Positions 1 through 7,705 of a stretch of 16,790 bases of DNA are shown here, one piece after another. The DNA comes from Bacillota bacterium (GTDB lineage Bacteria > Bacillota > Clostridia > Tissierellales > Sedimentibacteraceae). Each line of letters opens with the position of its first letter. The first letter of the stretch is position 1. The notes below the pieces were generated by a model. That model was not told where the DNA came from. It was given only the letters and a program-made list of their open reading frames with translations, and did not search any database. A program made the translations under genes and the position numbers. The DNA is taken from assembly GCA_023416855.1 (NCBI GenBank), contig JAEZGU010000163.1, positions 1-16,790 of the forward strand. The letters are read 5' to 3'.

Positions 1-430
1 ACCGGAAGCTGTGGCTTTAATCAACTTATGCAATAAATATAACTTTTCATTAATGGTAACATATCACTGCTCAGGAAATTGTACATTTTGGGCAGATAGT
101 GGTACGCATCATATGTTTAACGGTTTGGATGAAAAAATAATGGATGAATTGGCTGAAAAATATATTTATAGAAAAACTAAAATCAGTTCTGATCCTAAAA
201 TATACGGATGTGGATTTGAAAATTGGTTTAGAGCAAAGATGAAACGACCTGCATTTTGTATAGAGTTATCTCCATATCAAGAGGGTGGAAAGCAGCATCC
301 TAACAATATGTTTGATGAATTAGTGTGGCAATTTGCTAAAACAACAGGGTTGTTTTTTGCTGAAAAAGCGATTAATATAAATGAAGAAATAAATGGTAAT
401 GCAGAAAAATATGCTGCGTTGACGAAATGA
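1..430 (+). CDS. M14-family zinc carboxypeptidase, C-terminal part (5' end outside window)
   Basis: The reading frame is open from position 2 (first visible residues P-E-A-V-A-L-I-N-L), so the GTG at 11 is an internal valine codon and not a start. The visible 143 residues look like the C-terminal half of an M14 metallocarboxypeptidase, of the kind that trims peptides or cell-wall stem peptides. The segment V-T-Y-H-C-S-G fits the strand carrying the third zinc-ligand histidine. A-F-C-I-E-L-S-P-Y fits the strand carrying the catalytic glutamate (Glu270 of carboxypeptidase A). The first zinc-binding motif (HxxE), any signal peptide and any N-terminal domain lie outside the window, so location and substrate cannot be judged. 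The stop codon is 15 bp before cinA on the same strand, so the two are probably co-transcribed. Family assignment is good; the substrate is unknown. Confidence 0.8.
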   Translation, partial: PEAVALINLCNKYNFSLMVTYHCSGNCTFWADSGTHHMFNGLDEKIMDELAEKYIYRKTKISSDPKIYGCGFENWFRAKMKRPAFCIELSPYQEGGKQHPNNMFDELVWQFAKTTGLFFAEKAININEEINGNAEKYAALTK

Positions 431-433
431 TTA

Positions 434-448
434 TTGGAGGAAAAAATG
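434..448 (+). promoter_or_regulatory. Ribosome binding site that fixes the cinA start
   Basis: GGAGG at 436-440 lies 5 bp before ATG at 446. An in-frame TTG at 434 overlaps this Shine-Dalgarno sequence and would add four residues (M-E-E-K) with no ribosome binding site of its own. The ATG at 446 is therefore the likely start. Confidence 0.8.
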
Positions 449-1693
449 GAGTGTGAAATACTTTGTATAGGTACTGAGCTTTTGCATGGTGATATTGTAA
501 ATACAAATGCCCAATATATATCAAAAAAATTAGCTGAAATAGCTATTGATGTTCATTATCAAACTGTTGTAGGTGATAATCCTAAGAGAATAAAAAATTG
601 TTTTGGGGTTGCTTTTCAGAGAGCTGATATAGTTATATGCACTGGAGGGCTTGGACCTACACAGGATGATATAACAAAGGATGTATTGGCTGAGTATTTT
701 GATGTTAAAATGGTTTATGACGAAGAAAGCTATCAGCATGTAAAAAATATGTACTCTCGTTTTAGAAAGGATTTTCCCAAAAACAATATGAGACAAACAT
801 ATTTTCCTGAGGGCTCAATAATTCTCAATAATCCTAACGGTACTGCAAATGCATGTATCATGAAAGGCGAAGTTGACGGCAAATCAAAAATTGGGATATT
901 GCTCCCCGGACCTCCTAAGGAAATGGAACCTCTTATGGATAACGAGGTTATTCCATACTTAAAGCAGTTTTCTCATGAGGTGGTTTACGGAGAAAAATTA
1001 GTCGTAACAAATATAGGTGAATCTGCAGCAGAAGAAATGGTTTTGGACTTAATAGAAAAACAAACTAATCCTACAATTGCTCCTTTTGCAAGTGCAGGCA
1101 AAGTAATTTTCAGAATTACATGTAAAGCTGAAAATAAAGAGAAATGCATCGAAATGATAAAACCTGTAAGAGAAGAATTAATTAAAAGATTCGGTCGTGA
1201 TAATGCATATGTTACTGAAACAGGTAAGGTTGAGGATAGAACTGCAAAATTGTTGTTAGAAAAAAACATTACTATTGCAGTGGCAGAGTCATGTACAGGT
1301 GGTTTAATTTCTTCAAGGTTAGTAAGTTATCCGGGCATATCTAATGTTTTTAAGGAAGGCTTTATTACATATAGCAATGAAGCAAAAATAAATTCATTAA
1401 AAGTTAAAAAGGAAACTTTAGATAAATATGGCGCTGTTAGCGAAGAAGTAGTTAAAGAAATGGCTTATGGAGCTGCAAAAATAGCTGATACCCGCATAGG
1501 AGTGGCAACAACCGGTGTAGCAGGCCCTAACGGAGGTACTGAAGAAAAACCTGTTGGATTAGTCTATGTGTGTGTTTATTATAATGGAGAATATAGCGTT
1601 AAAAAGCTGCAATCTACAGGTGCTCGTGACACCATTAGAGAAAGAGCTGCTACATCAGCGTTAGATTTGGTTAGAAGTTGTATAGAGAAGTAG
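446..1693 (+). CDS. cinA: CinA family protein, nicotinamide-nucleotide amidase / competence-damage-inducible protein
   Basis: The protein is 415 residues, the usual size for two-domain CinA. The N-terminal MoaB/Mog-like (MoCF_biosynth) domain starts C-E-I-L-C-I-G-T-E-L-L and carries T-G-G-L-G-P-T-Q-D-D at about residues 66-75, followed later by L-L-P-G-P-P-K-E-M. In the family this half is an ADP-ribose/NMN-linked pyrophosphatase. The C-terminal half is the PncC-type amidase, which deamidates nicotinamide mononucleotide to nicotinate mononucleotide in pyridine nucleotide salvage. Its nucleophile motif E-S-C-T-G-G is at about 281-286 (Ser ~282), and T-G-V-A-G-P-N-G-G-T with E-K-P-V-G follows. 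All expected motifs are intact. The historic link to competence comes from streptococcal and Bacillus operons with recA; no recA is seen here. It follows the M14 peptidase gene closely. Cytosolic, with no signal peptide or membrane segment. Confidence 0.95.
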   Translation: MECEILCIGTELLHGDIVNTNAQYISKKLAEIAIDVHYQTVVGDNPKRIKNCFGVAFQRADIVICTGGLGPTQDDITKDVLAEYFDVKMVYDEESYQHVKNMYSRFRKDFPKNNMRQTYFPEGSIILNNPNGTANACIMKGEVDGKSKIGILLPGPPKEMEPLMDNEVIPYLKQFSHEVVYGEKLVVTNIGESAAEEMVLDLIEKQTNPTIAPFASAGKVIFRITCKAENKEKCIEMIKPVREELIKRFGRDNAYVTETGKVEDRTAKLLLEKNITIAVAESCTGGLISSRLVSYPGISNVFKEGFITYSNEAKINSLKVKKETLDKYGAVSEEVVKEMAYGAAKIADTRIGVATTGVAGPNGGTEEKPVGLVYVCVYYNGEYSVKKLQSTGARDTIRERAATSALDLVRSCIEK

Positions 1694-1710
1694 AAACAGT
1701 ACGAGGGTAT

Positions 1711-1738
1711 AAAAACGGAACGGTACGGGGACCGTTCC
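1711..1738 (-). terminator. Rho-independent terminator of the Lon-like protease gene
   Basis: A perfect 8-bp GC-rich stem (GGAACGGT at 1717-1724, ACCGTTCC at 1731-1738) has a 6-nt loop. Read on the minus strand it is followed by G and five T (complement of 1711-1716), the form of an intrinsic terminator for the protease gene ending at 1756. On the plus strand no T-run follows, so it is a poor terminator for cinA. Its GGTCCCCGTACC core resembles dispersed palindromic repeats in Firmicute genomes, so it may have arrived as a repeat. Confidence 0.7.
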
Positions 1739-1755
1739 CTACATCCCGGATTATT

Positions 1756-4218
1756 TTATTCTTCTGCTGGTGCTAATATTTTATTAAAATCATTGAGCTT
1801 TTGATTTGCTAAATAGAATATACTGTCTTTTGGATAGTCACCAAATTTATCTAGTTCTCCTGCTTGAATTCCAGTTAACAATTCTAATCCTTCTTCTATT
1901 TTCTTAACAGCATAAATATGGAATTTACCCTCATTTACAGCATTTATTACTTCATCCTTAAGCATAAGGTTTGTTATATTACTTTCCGGTATAATAACTC
2001 CTTGGTCTCCTGTCAATCCTTTTAAGGAACAAATATCAAAGAAACCTTCTATTTTTTCATTTACTCCGCCTATTGGTTGAATTTCTCCCATCTGATTTAC
2101 AGAACCTGTCACTGCTAATGTTTGTTTTATTGGTACATTGGATAAGCTTGATAAAATTGCATATAGCTCGGCGCTTGACGCACTGTCTCCTTCTACGCCT
2201 CCGTAAAGCTGTTCAAATGTTACTTGTGCTGTTAAGCCTAATTGTTTTTCTTGTGCAAATTTACCTCCAAGGTAGCCGTTTAATGTTAATACACCTTTGG
2301 AGTGTATATTACCACTCATTTCTGTTTCTCGTTCGATGTTGATTATACCTTCTCTGCCTGAATATGTCCTGGCTGTAATTCTTGAAGGTAGACCGAATGA
2401 GTATCCGGATGCACTCATTACTGATAAGCCGTTTACTTGGCCTACGACTGCTCCCTCTGTATCTATAAACACTTTTTTCTTTATTATTTGCTGCTGCATT
2501 TTTTCTTCTATCATGTTAGATCGATACTTTTTATTTTTAATTGCTTTTTCTACATGCTTTGCATCTACAAATTTTGAATTGTCGCTATCTGCAAGCGCTG
2601 ACGCTTCATACAGTATTTCACTTACAACATTGAATCTTGTAGAAAGTTTGTTTTGATCATCAGCCAATCTTGAACCGAATTCTATTACTCTTGCCATTGC
2701 TGAACAATTTAAGTGTTTTAGTCCTTCCATTTGACACATAGAGCCTATAAATGACACATAATGTTGTATATTTTCGCTTGTTCTGTCCATTTCAACATCA
2801 AAATCCACATTAACTTTAAACAACTTCTTAAAATCTTCATCTTGTGAAAGGAATCGATAATATAAAAAGCTACCTACTAAAATTACTTTAACATTTAAAG
2901 GAATAGGCTCAGGTTTTAATGTTACAGTGGGTACAAATCGGCTCTGCTCTCCTATATTTTCAACTACTGCTTGCTTGTATTTAAGTGCTTTTTTCAATGA
3001 ATCCCATGCATATGGGTCCATTAACAAATCTTTTGCCTGCAATATTAAATATCCACCATTTGCCCTTTGCAACGCACCTGATTTTATCATAGTAAAATCA
3101 GTCATAGTAGTCATCATATGACTTTTATATTCAATTTTACCAAACAAGTTGTAATAATATGGATTGCTTTCAACAACAACAGGAGCGCCTTGCGCATTTT
3201 CGTTGTTTACAAATAAATTAACCTTATATCTTGTAAATGGGTTTTTACTATCCTTAGACTTAAGTAGTTTTGTATCAAAGAAACTTTCCTCTTCGTCTGA
3301 ATGATCCGCATCTTCATGAGGTTCTGCAGCAAATTCTTCATCTATTACAGACCTAACATTTTTAAATATTAAATGATTTTCTGCCACATCCTTCAGTACC
3401 TTGTCTAAATAATTTAGTATCTCTAAAATATCAACATATTTTGCTTTTAATTGATTAATTAGCGGTTCAGCTGCACTTCGCGCAGTTTGTTCCTCTAATC
3501 CAATATATTGTTCTTCCGCTATTTTTTGAGTTAACTGTACATCACGTAATTTTTCATCAATTTCTTTAGCTATTTTACTTCTTTTGTTATCTATTGCTTC
3601 GCGTTCATCTATAGACAACTGTTTATATTCCTCAGGAGTTATCAATCTATTATCTTTAAGTGGTATCAATAGTACTGTTTGACCGGATTGTTGTATTCCA
3701 AACCCTGATTCTTGTGCAAGTTTTTCTATTTCTCTTAAAATTACAGTTACTTTTTCATTTGTTTTTTGAATCAATATATCTTTATTCTGTAAAAAATTGC
3801 TACCTTCAAATGTTTTTGGGATATATATTGTCAAATTTGAAATTAACTTTTCCATATCCTTTTGAAATTCTTTTCCCTTACCTGCAGGTAGGGCAATTGC
3901 AAGAGGTTTATCCCATTCATCAAAATTATTTATATAACACCAATCATTTGGTACGCTGCCTTTATTAGCTACTTTTGATACAACAGACTGAGTATAGGTG
4001 CTTTTACCGGTTCCTTGAGGCCCTAATACAAATATATTGTATCCGGGAGCATTCATTGATAAACCAAATTCCATAGATTTAACTGCCCTATCTTGACCTA
4101 TAACTCCTTGCAATATTTCCACATCCTTAGATGTTTGACAAAAATGCAACTCTTTTTCTATATTGCAAACTTTTTTTAGCTTTTCTGTAGGTATTTTGTA
4201 TTTGTTGGGATTAGTCAT
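1756..4218 (-). CDS. Lon-like ATP-dependent protease (AAA_32 plus Lon_C; LonH/YcbZ type)
   Basis: The protein has 820 residues and no membrane segment. The N-terminal AAA region has a Walker A motif G-P-Q-G-T-G-K-S-T at 66-74. A charged, helical, probably coiled-coil region follows at about 165-290. The C-terminal S16 domain carries the Ser-Lys dyad: G-D-S-A-S-S-A-E, aligning with the D-G-P-S-A-G of Lon, puts the nucleophile at Ser681. I-G-G-V-N-E-K-I-E-G puts the general base at Lys722. The classical Lon N-terminal substrate domain is absent. This architecture is that of the cytosolic Lon-like AAA proteases related to E. coli YcbZ; membrane-anchored LonB is excluded by the lack of membrane helices. 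The role is presumably protein quality control; substrates are unknown. ATG at 4218 is supported by AGGAGG at 4224-4229. It is a single-gene unit, divergent from the chemoreceptor and convergent with cinA. No CIRCE or CtsR heat-shock box was seen upstream. Confidence 0.9.
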   Translation of the reverse strand: MTNPNKYKIPTEKLKKVCNIEKELHFCQTSKDVEILQGVIGQDRAVKSMEFGLSMNAPGYNIFVLGPQGTGKSTYTQSVVSKVANKGSVPNDWCYINNFDEWDKPLAIALPAGKGKEFQKDMEKLISNLTIYIPKTFEGSNFLQNKDILIQKTNEKVTVILREIEKLAQESGFGIQQSGQTVLLIPLKDNRLITPEEYKQLSIDEREAIDNKRSKIAKEIDEKLRDVQLTQKIAEEQYIGLEEQTARSAAEPLINQLKAKYVDILEILNYLDKVLKDVAENHLIFKNVRSVIDEEFAAEPHEDADHSDEEESFFDTKLLKSKDSKNPFTRYKVNLFVNNENAQGAPVVVESNPYYYNLFGKIEYKSHMMTTMTDFTMIKSGALQRANGGYLILQAKDLLMDPYAWDSLKKALKYKQAVVENIGEQSRFVPTVTLKPEPIPLNVKVILVGSFLYYRFLSQDEDFKKLFKVNVDFDVEMDRTSENIQHYVSFIGSMCQMEGLKHLNCSAMARVIEFGSRLADDQNKLSTRFNVVSEILYEASALADSDNSKFVDAKHVEKAIKNKKYRSNMIEEKMQQQIIKKKVFIDTEGAVVGQVNGLSVMSASGYSFGLPSRITARTYSGREGIINIERETEMSGNIHSKGVLTLNGYLGGKFAQEKQLGLTAQVTFEQLYGGVEGDSASSAELYAILSSLSNVPIKQTLAVTGSVNQMGEIQPIGGVNEKIEGFFDICSLKGLTGDQGVIIPESNITNLMLKDEVINAVNEGKFHIYAVKKIEEGLELLTGIQAGELDKFGDYPKDSIFYLANQKLNDFNKILAPAEE

Positions 4219-4408
4219 AACAACCTCCTATAAATTAAAAATTATTCAATATAAACATGATATACCCATTAGCTGTCTCTGCTAAACGTGCAATTTACTA
4301 TGTTTAAATATTAAGAATACTAAATTATTATTATTTTTAGTCGATACATATTCATCGAAATAAATTAATTTTAAACAAGGTTTTTGACATAATGGAGGTA
4401 ATTAAAAA
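4219..4408. promoter_or_regulatory. Divergent intergenic region between protease and chemoreceptor genes
   Basis: This very AT-rich 190-bp region must hold promoters for both flanking genes. The chemoreceptor side has a σD-like promoter, listed separately, and GGAGG at 4394-4398. For the protease, the only firm element is AGGAGG at 4224-4229; no convincing σA -35/-10 pair with normal spacing was found on the minus strand. A weak inverted repeat (TCGAT 4341-4345, ATCGA 4354-4358) overlaps the start of the predicted chemoreceptor transcript. Confidence 0.6.
4321..4347 (+). promoter_or_regulatory. σD/σ28 (FliA-type) promoter of the chemoreceptor gene
   Basis: TAAA at 4321-4324 is followed after exactly 15 bp by GTCGATAC at 4340-4347. 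The known σD consensus is TAAA-N15-GCCGATAA/T, so the -35 matches 4/4 and the -10 matches 6/8, including the CGATA core. Transcription would begin near 4354, giving a leader of about 55 nt that contains the GGAGG ribosome binding site. This is the expected class of promoter for motility and chemotaxis genes. Confidence 0.72.
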
Positions 4409-6469
4409 ATGAACACTAACAAGCTTCAAACATTGCGTTTCAAATTAAGTATTATAATTATTCTATTTGCATTAGTTCCTGTTCTTATTCTAAGCATATT
4501 CTTTATAAATAGAATGGAATCAAGCATTATTTCAGAACAAAAAAAATCTGTTGAAAAACAATTAACTCTTGTAAGTGATAGCATAAATCTCTTTTTCAAT
4601 GATATGAAAAATAATGTGGGTTACTTTGCTAATAACAGCACACTTAAAAAGGCAGATGGCACTATTAAATCTTATGCAAATATAAGATCAAACGTTAAAA
4701 TGACTCCGAGTAAAAATGGCGGAATTGAACAAGAGATTTATAATAATTTTAAAGAATTTGGCGAAACTCACCCAAACTATAAATATATTTATATGGGTAC
4801 AGAAAAAGGTGGATATGTAATGTATCCTGAAGTAAGTTTGGATGGAGCATTCGACCCTCGTCAAAGACCTTGGTATCCTGACTCAATTGTAAATCCTGAT
4901 GTAGCTTTAGTTAGTGAGCCATATAGCTTTGCTACTGATGGTTATGTAGACATAGGTATATCAATATCACAAGCAGTAAAAAACAATGGTAAAATTATTG
5001 GTGTTATGGCAATGGATGTAAGCTTGGATATAATATCATCCATGTTTGACGATGCTAGTAAGGATTTTTACGGTTATTATATGTTGGTAGATGGAAGTGG
5101 AATTATATTATCAGATACCAATAACAAAGAAAATAATTTTAAAAGCCTTTCTGAAGTATTCAGTTCAGATGTTACAAATGCTATTTCTTCTAATGTTGAT
5201 TTTAAAGAGCTAAAAATTAACGGGAAGGATTATTTTGTAAAAAGTGTATTTTCCGACAACACCGGATGGAATTACGTTTCTGTTGTTGATAAGGATGCAA
5301 TGCTAAAAGCTGTAAATGATATAAAGGTATTTGCGTATATGGCAGCAATATTGATATTTGCAGTTGCAATTGTCTTTGCACTATTTGTAAGCAAGAGCAT
5401 TGCAAAACCAATAAATGCTGTAGTAAAATCAGCAAACGAAATAGCTGGCGGAAACTTTAATGTAGTTATTGATGAAAAGGCTACAGGTGAAATTGGTCTT
5501 TTAATCGATTCCTTTAAATCAATTGGAAAAACACTTATAACATATAAAATATATATTGAAGAAATATCAGATGTACTTAATCAAATAGCAAATGGAAATA
5601 TGAATTACAAACTTAAATATGTTTATAAAGGTGAATTCAGCAAAATAAAAGATGCATTAGTTAATATTTCTGAGACACTTACTTCTACATTACTTGAAAT
5701 TAAAATAGCTTCAGATCAAATTGCAAGCGGTTCAGATCAGGTTGCTGCAGGCGCCCAGGCACTTAGCCAAGGTGCAACAGAGCAAGCTTCTTCTATTCAA
5801 GAGCTTACTGCTACAATACAAGATATTTCATCACAAATTGATGAAAATGCTAAATCAGCACAAAATGCTAATATTCTTTCAAACAAATCTAAAGAAGGAA
5901 TAATTGAAGCAAACACTGACATGCAACAGCTTATGAACGCTATGGAAGACATTAATAATAAGTCAAACCAAATTAATAACATAATAAAAACAATTGACAA
6001 TATTGCATTCCAAACAAATATCCTTGCTCTTAACGCAGCAGTTGAAGCAGCAAGAGCAGGTAGTGCAGGTAAAGGATTTGCAGTTGTTGCAGATGAAGTA
6101 AGAAATCTTGCCCAAAAATCTGCTGAAGCTGCAAATGATACTACTTTACTAATTAGTGATACAGTAAATGCAGTAAATAAAGGAACACAAATAGCAGAGA
6201 AAACTGCATCATCACTACATGCTGTAGTTGGAGAAACAGAAAGCCTTACAAGCTTAATTGATAATATTGCTCAGGCAAGTATTCATCAGGCAGAGGGAAC
6301 TAACCAAATTGCCTTAGGTATAGAACAGATTTCATCGGTTGTACAAACAAACTCAGCAACATCAGAAGAAAGTGCAGCTGCAAGCGAAGAACTTTCAAGT
6401 CAAGCTTTATTACTTAAAAAGCTTGTAAACAAGTTTCAACTAAGCGAAGAAGAAACAAGCGAAGCATAA
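4409..6469 (+). CDS. Methyl-accepting chemotaxis protein with dCache sensor, probable amino-acid receptor
   Basis: The protein is 686 residues. Membrane helix 1 (about 12-33) leads into an extracytoplasmic dCache_1 domain (about 35-300), then helix 2 (about 306-327) and HAMP (about 328-380). A long signalling coiled coil follows, with the conserved hairpin tip at about 530-566 (D-N-I-A-F-Q-T-N-I-L-A-L-N-A-A-V-E-A-A-R-A-G). The membrane-distal sensor retains R153-P-W155-Y156-P-D158, with a later Y172 and D203. This is close to the published amino-acid-binding dCache_1AA motif (Y121, R126, W128, Y129, D131, Y144, D173 in PctA). The first Tyr is replaced by Phe148. The protein should bind a small amine or amino acid outside the cell and signal to CheA/CheW. 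No C-terminal CheR-binding pentapeptide is present; the protein ends E-E-T-S-E-A. The gene stands alone, with its own promoter and terminator. The MCP assignment is certain; the ligand class is inference. Confidence 0.95.
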   Translation: MNTNKLQTLRFKLSIIIILFALVPVLILSIFFINRMESSIISEQKKSVEKQLTLVSDSINLFFNDMKNNVGYFANNSTLKKADGTIKSYANIRSNVKMTPSKNGGIEQEIYNNFKEFGETHPNYKYIYMGTEKGGYVMYPEVSLDGAFDPRQRPWYPDSIVNPDVALVSEPYSFATDGYVDIGISISQAVKNNGKIIGVMAMDVSLDIISSMFDDASKDFYGYYMLVDGSGIILSDTNNKENNFKSLSEVFSSDVTNAISSNVDFKELKINGKDYFVKSVFSDNTGWNYVSVVDKDAMLKAVNDIKVFAYMAAILIFAVAIVFALFVSKSIAKPINAVVKSANEIAGGNFNVVIDEKATGEIGLLIDSFKSIGKTLITYKIYIEEISDVLNQIANGNMNYKLKYVYKGEFSKIKDALVNISETLTSTLLEIKIASDQIASGSDQVAAGAQALSQGATEQASSIQELTATIQDISSQIDENAKSAQNANILSNKSKEGIIEANTDMQQLMNAMEDINNKSNQINNIIKTIDNIAFQTNILALNAAVEAARAGSAGKGFAVVADEVRNLAQKSAEAANDTTLLISDTVNAVNKGTQIAEKTASSLHAVVGETESLTSLIDNIAQASIHQAEGTNQIALGIEQISSVVQTNSATSEESAAASEELSSQALLLKKLVNKFQLSEEETSEA

Positions 6470-6481
6470 TTTAATTTAAAC

Positions 6482-6521
6482 AAAAATGCGATTCAGAGTT
6501 AGACTTTGAATCGCATTTTTT
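6482..6521. terminator. Bidirectional terminator between chemoreceptor and ABC permease genes
   Basis: A 14-bp stem (6486-6499 with 6503-6516, one G-U pair, 3-nt loop) is flanked by A5 on the left and T6 on the right. It therefore forms a hairpin plus T-run on either strand. It lies 12 bp after the chemoreceptor stop and just beyond the stop of the convergent permease gene, so it can end both transcripts. Confidence 0.88.
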
Positions 6522-6526
6522 GTTCC

Positions 6527-7705
6527 CTACAGTGATTGTTTATTTAGTGAAAATACACCTATTGTAAAAAATGTAATTCCCATAACTGTTAATATTATTG
6601 ATGGAAATATGGCTGCTTCAAAACCCATTCCCTTACTTGCTATACTTTCAATACCTTGCATAGCCCATTTTTGAGGTGTTAACTCTGCCAATAATAACAA
6701 TACCTTATTGTTAACTATTTCTAAAGGCCACATACAACCACCTAACATTGCTGTACTTGTTAAAACAATAGGAGCTATGGAGCCAAGCTGTGCTTGAGTT
6801 TTTATAAAACCTGTCATCATAAGACCAAGTGAAGTTACTGCAAATATGAATGTAGCTGAAATTAGTAAAATCCCCGCAATGCTGTTACCCCAATCTATTC
6901 CTATAAAATACTTTCCGCTTAAAATCAACACACCCATTTGAACTGCTCCGGTAATGTAGGCTACTATCATGCTTCCTCCAAGGATGGATGTTTTTGAAAC
7001 AGGTGAAATTAGCATTCTTTCCCATGTTTTGTGTTGCTTGTCGTAAAGAATGGTTCCTATTGCAAAAACCATTGTGTACATTGAAAAGAATAATGTAAAC
7101 CCTATCATGGAATGCATCAATCCATCATATCCGGTATCAACATTTGTTTCAGCAACTGTTGATTTTACTGAAATAGGGTTTCTAAACTTCCAGGAATCCA
7201 TAACACTTTCATATGCAGATGATTTTACTTTTTCGAAATCAACATCAGGCTTTGCCAGTTGGATGAAATTTGCTGTTAAATCTGCAATCCTTTCTCCTCC
7301 AGCCATTTTTACAGTTATGCTTGATACCATTTCCTGAAGAGTTAATATTAAGGTATCATCCTTAACCTTCATAATACCAAAAGAAATATTAAATCCCTCT
7401 TCAATATTTTTTTGGAAGCCTTGGTTAATTAATAGGCCCACACTTACATTACCTTCTGATATATCCTTTTCTGCTGATTTTTTGTCTATCTCAACAAATG
7501 TAAAATTCTTATAAGTGTTTAACTCACTTATCAAAGCTTCAGAATAATTGCTTTTATCTTCATCAACTACATACACAGTCGGTTTATAGGTATCGAAGGA
7601 TGCACCAAATATTGTAGTAAAACCAAGTGCCATTGCTGTCATAAATATAAATACCATGTACTCATCCTTTAATCTAAGCAGTCTTAACTTTATTACGCTT
7701 AACAT
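6527..7705 (-). CDS. ABC-2 type transporter permease, second subunit
   Basis: The protein has 392 residues with ABC-2 permease topology. One N-terminal membrane helix (about 17-37) is followed by a large extracytoplasmic region (about 38-205), then about five helices to the C-terminus, with sequences such as M-I-G-F-T-L-F-F-S-M-Y and the Y-D-K-Q-H-K-T-W-E-R-M cytoplasmic loop typical of ABC2_membrane_3 proteins. It pairs with the permease encoded upstream and the ATPase to form an exporter, of the Lnr/YfiLMN-like drug or lipid-targeting compound type. The start at 7705 overlaps the preceding permease gene by 32 bp. A GGAGGGGG stretch lies about 8-10 bp before the ATG, inside the upstream coding sequence, so translation is probably coupled. 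It is the last gene of the operon, and its TAG stop lies within a short TGTAGGGAAC repeat. Substrate and transport direction are inferred from the family. Confidence 0.85.
   Translation of the reverse strand: MLSVIKLRLLRLKDEYMVFIFMTAMALGFTTIFGASFDTYKPTVYVVDEDKSNYSEALISELNTYKNFTFVEIDKKSAEKDISEGNVSVGLLINQGFQKNIEEGFNISFGIMKVKDDTLILTLQEMVSSITVKMAGGERIADLTANFIQLAKPDVDFEKVKSSAYESVMDSWKFRNPISVKSTVAETNVDTGYDGLMHSMIGFTLFFSMYTMVFAIGTILYDKQHKTWERMLISPVSKTSILGGSMIVAYITGAVQMGVLILSGKYFIGIDWGNSIAGILLISATFIFAVTSLGLMMTGFIKTQAQLGSIAPIVLTSTAMLGGCMWPLEIVNNKVLLLLAELTPQKWAMQGIESIASKGMGFEAAIFPSIILTVMGITFFTIGVFSLNKQSL

Noticed and set aside
11..430. GTG at 11 as the start of a small 139-residue gene
   Set aside because: The frame is open upstream to the window edge with family-like residues (P-E-A before V), so this is the tail of a larger M14 peptidase.
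434..445. TTG at 434 as the cinA start
   Set aside because: It overlaps the GGAGG ribosome binding site that serves ATG 446, and the added residues are not part of the CinA domain.
1717..1738. Hairpin as terminator of cinA
   Set aside because: No T-run follows it on the plus strand; the T-run is on the minus strand, so it fits the protease gene.
2073..2656. Overlapping plus-strand open frames inside the protease gene
   Set aside because: They are antisense to a conserved 820-residue Lon-like protein and show no domain or ribosome binding site; shadows of the real gene.
4219..4320. Heat-shock operator (CIRCE or CtsR box) upstream of the Lon-like protease
   Set aside because: No TTAGCACTC/GAGTGCTAA pair or GGTCAAA tandem was found on either strand.
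4384..4389. TTGACA as a -35 box for the chemoreceptor
   Set aside because: It is only 20 bp before the ATG, so the -10 and start site would fall at or inside the gene; the σD match upstream is better placed.
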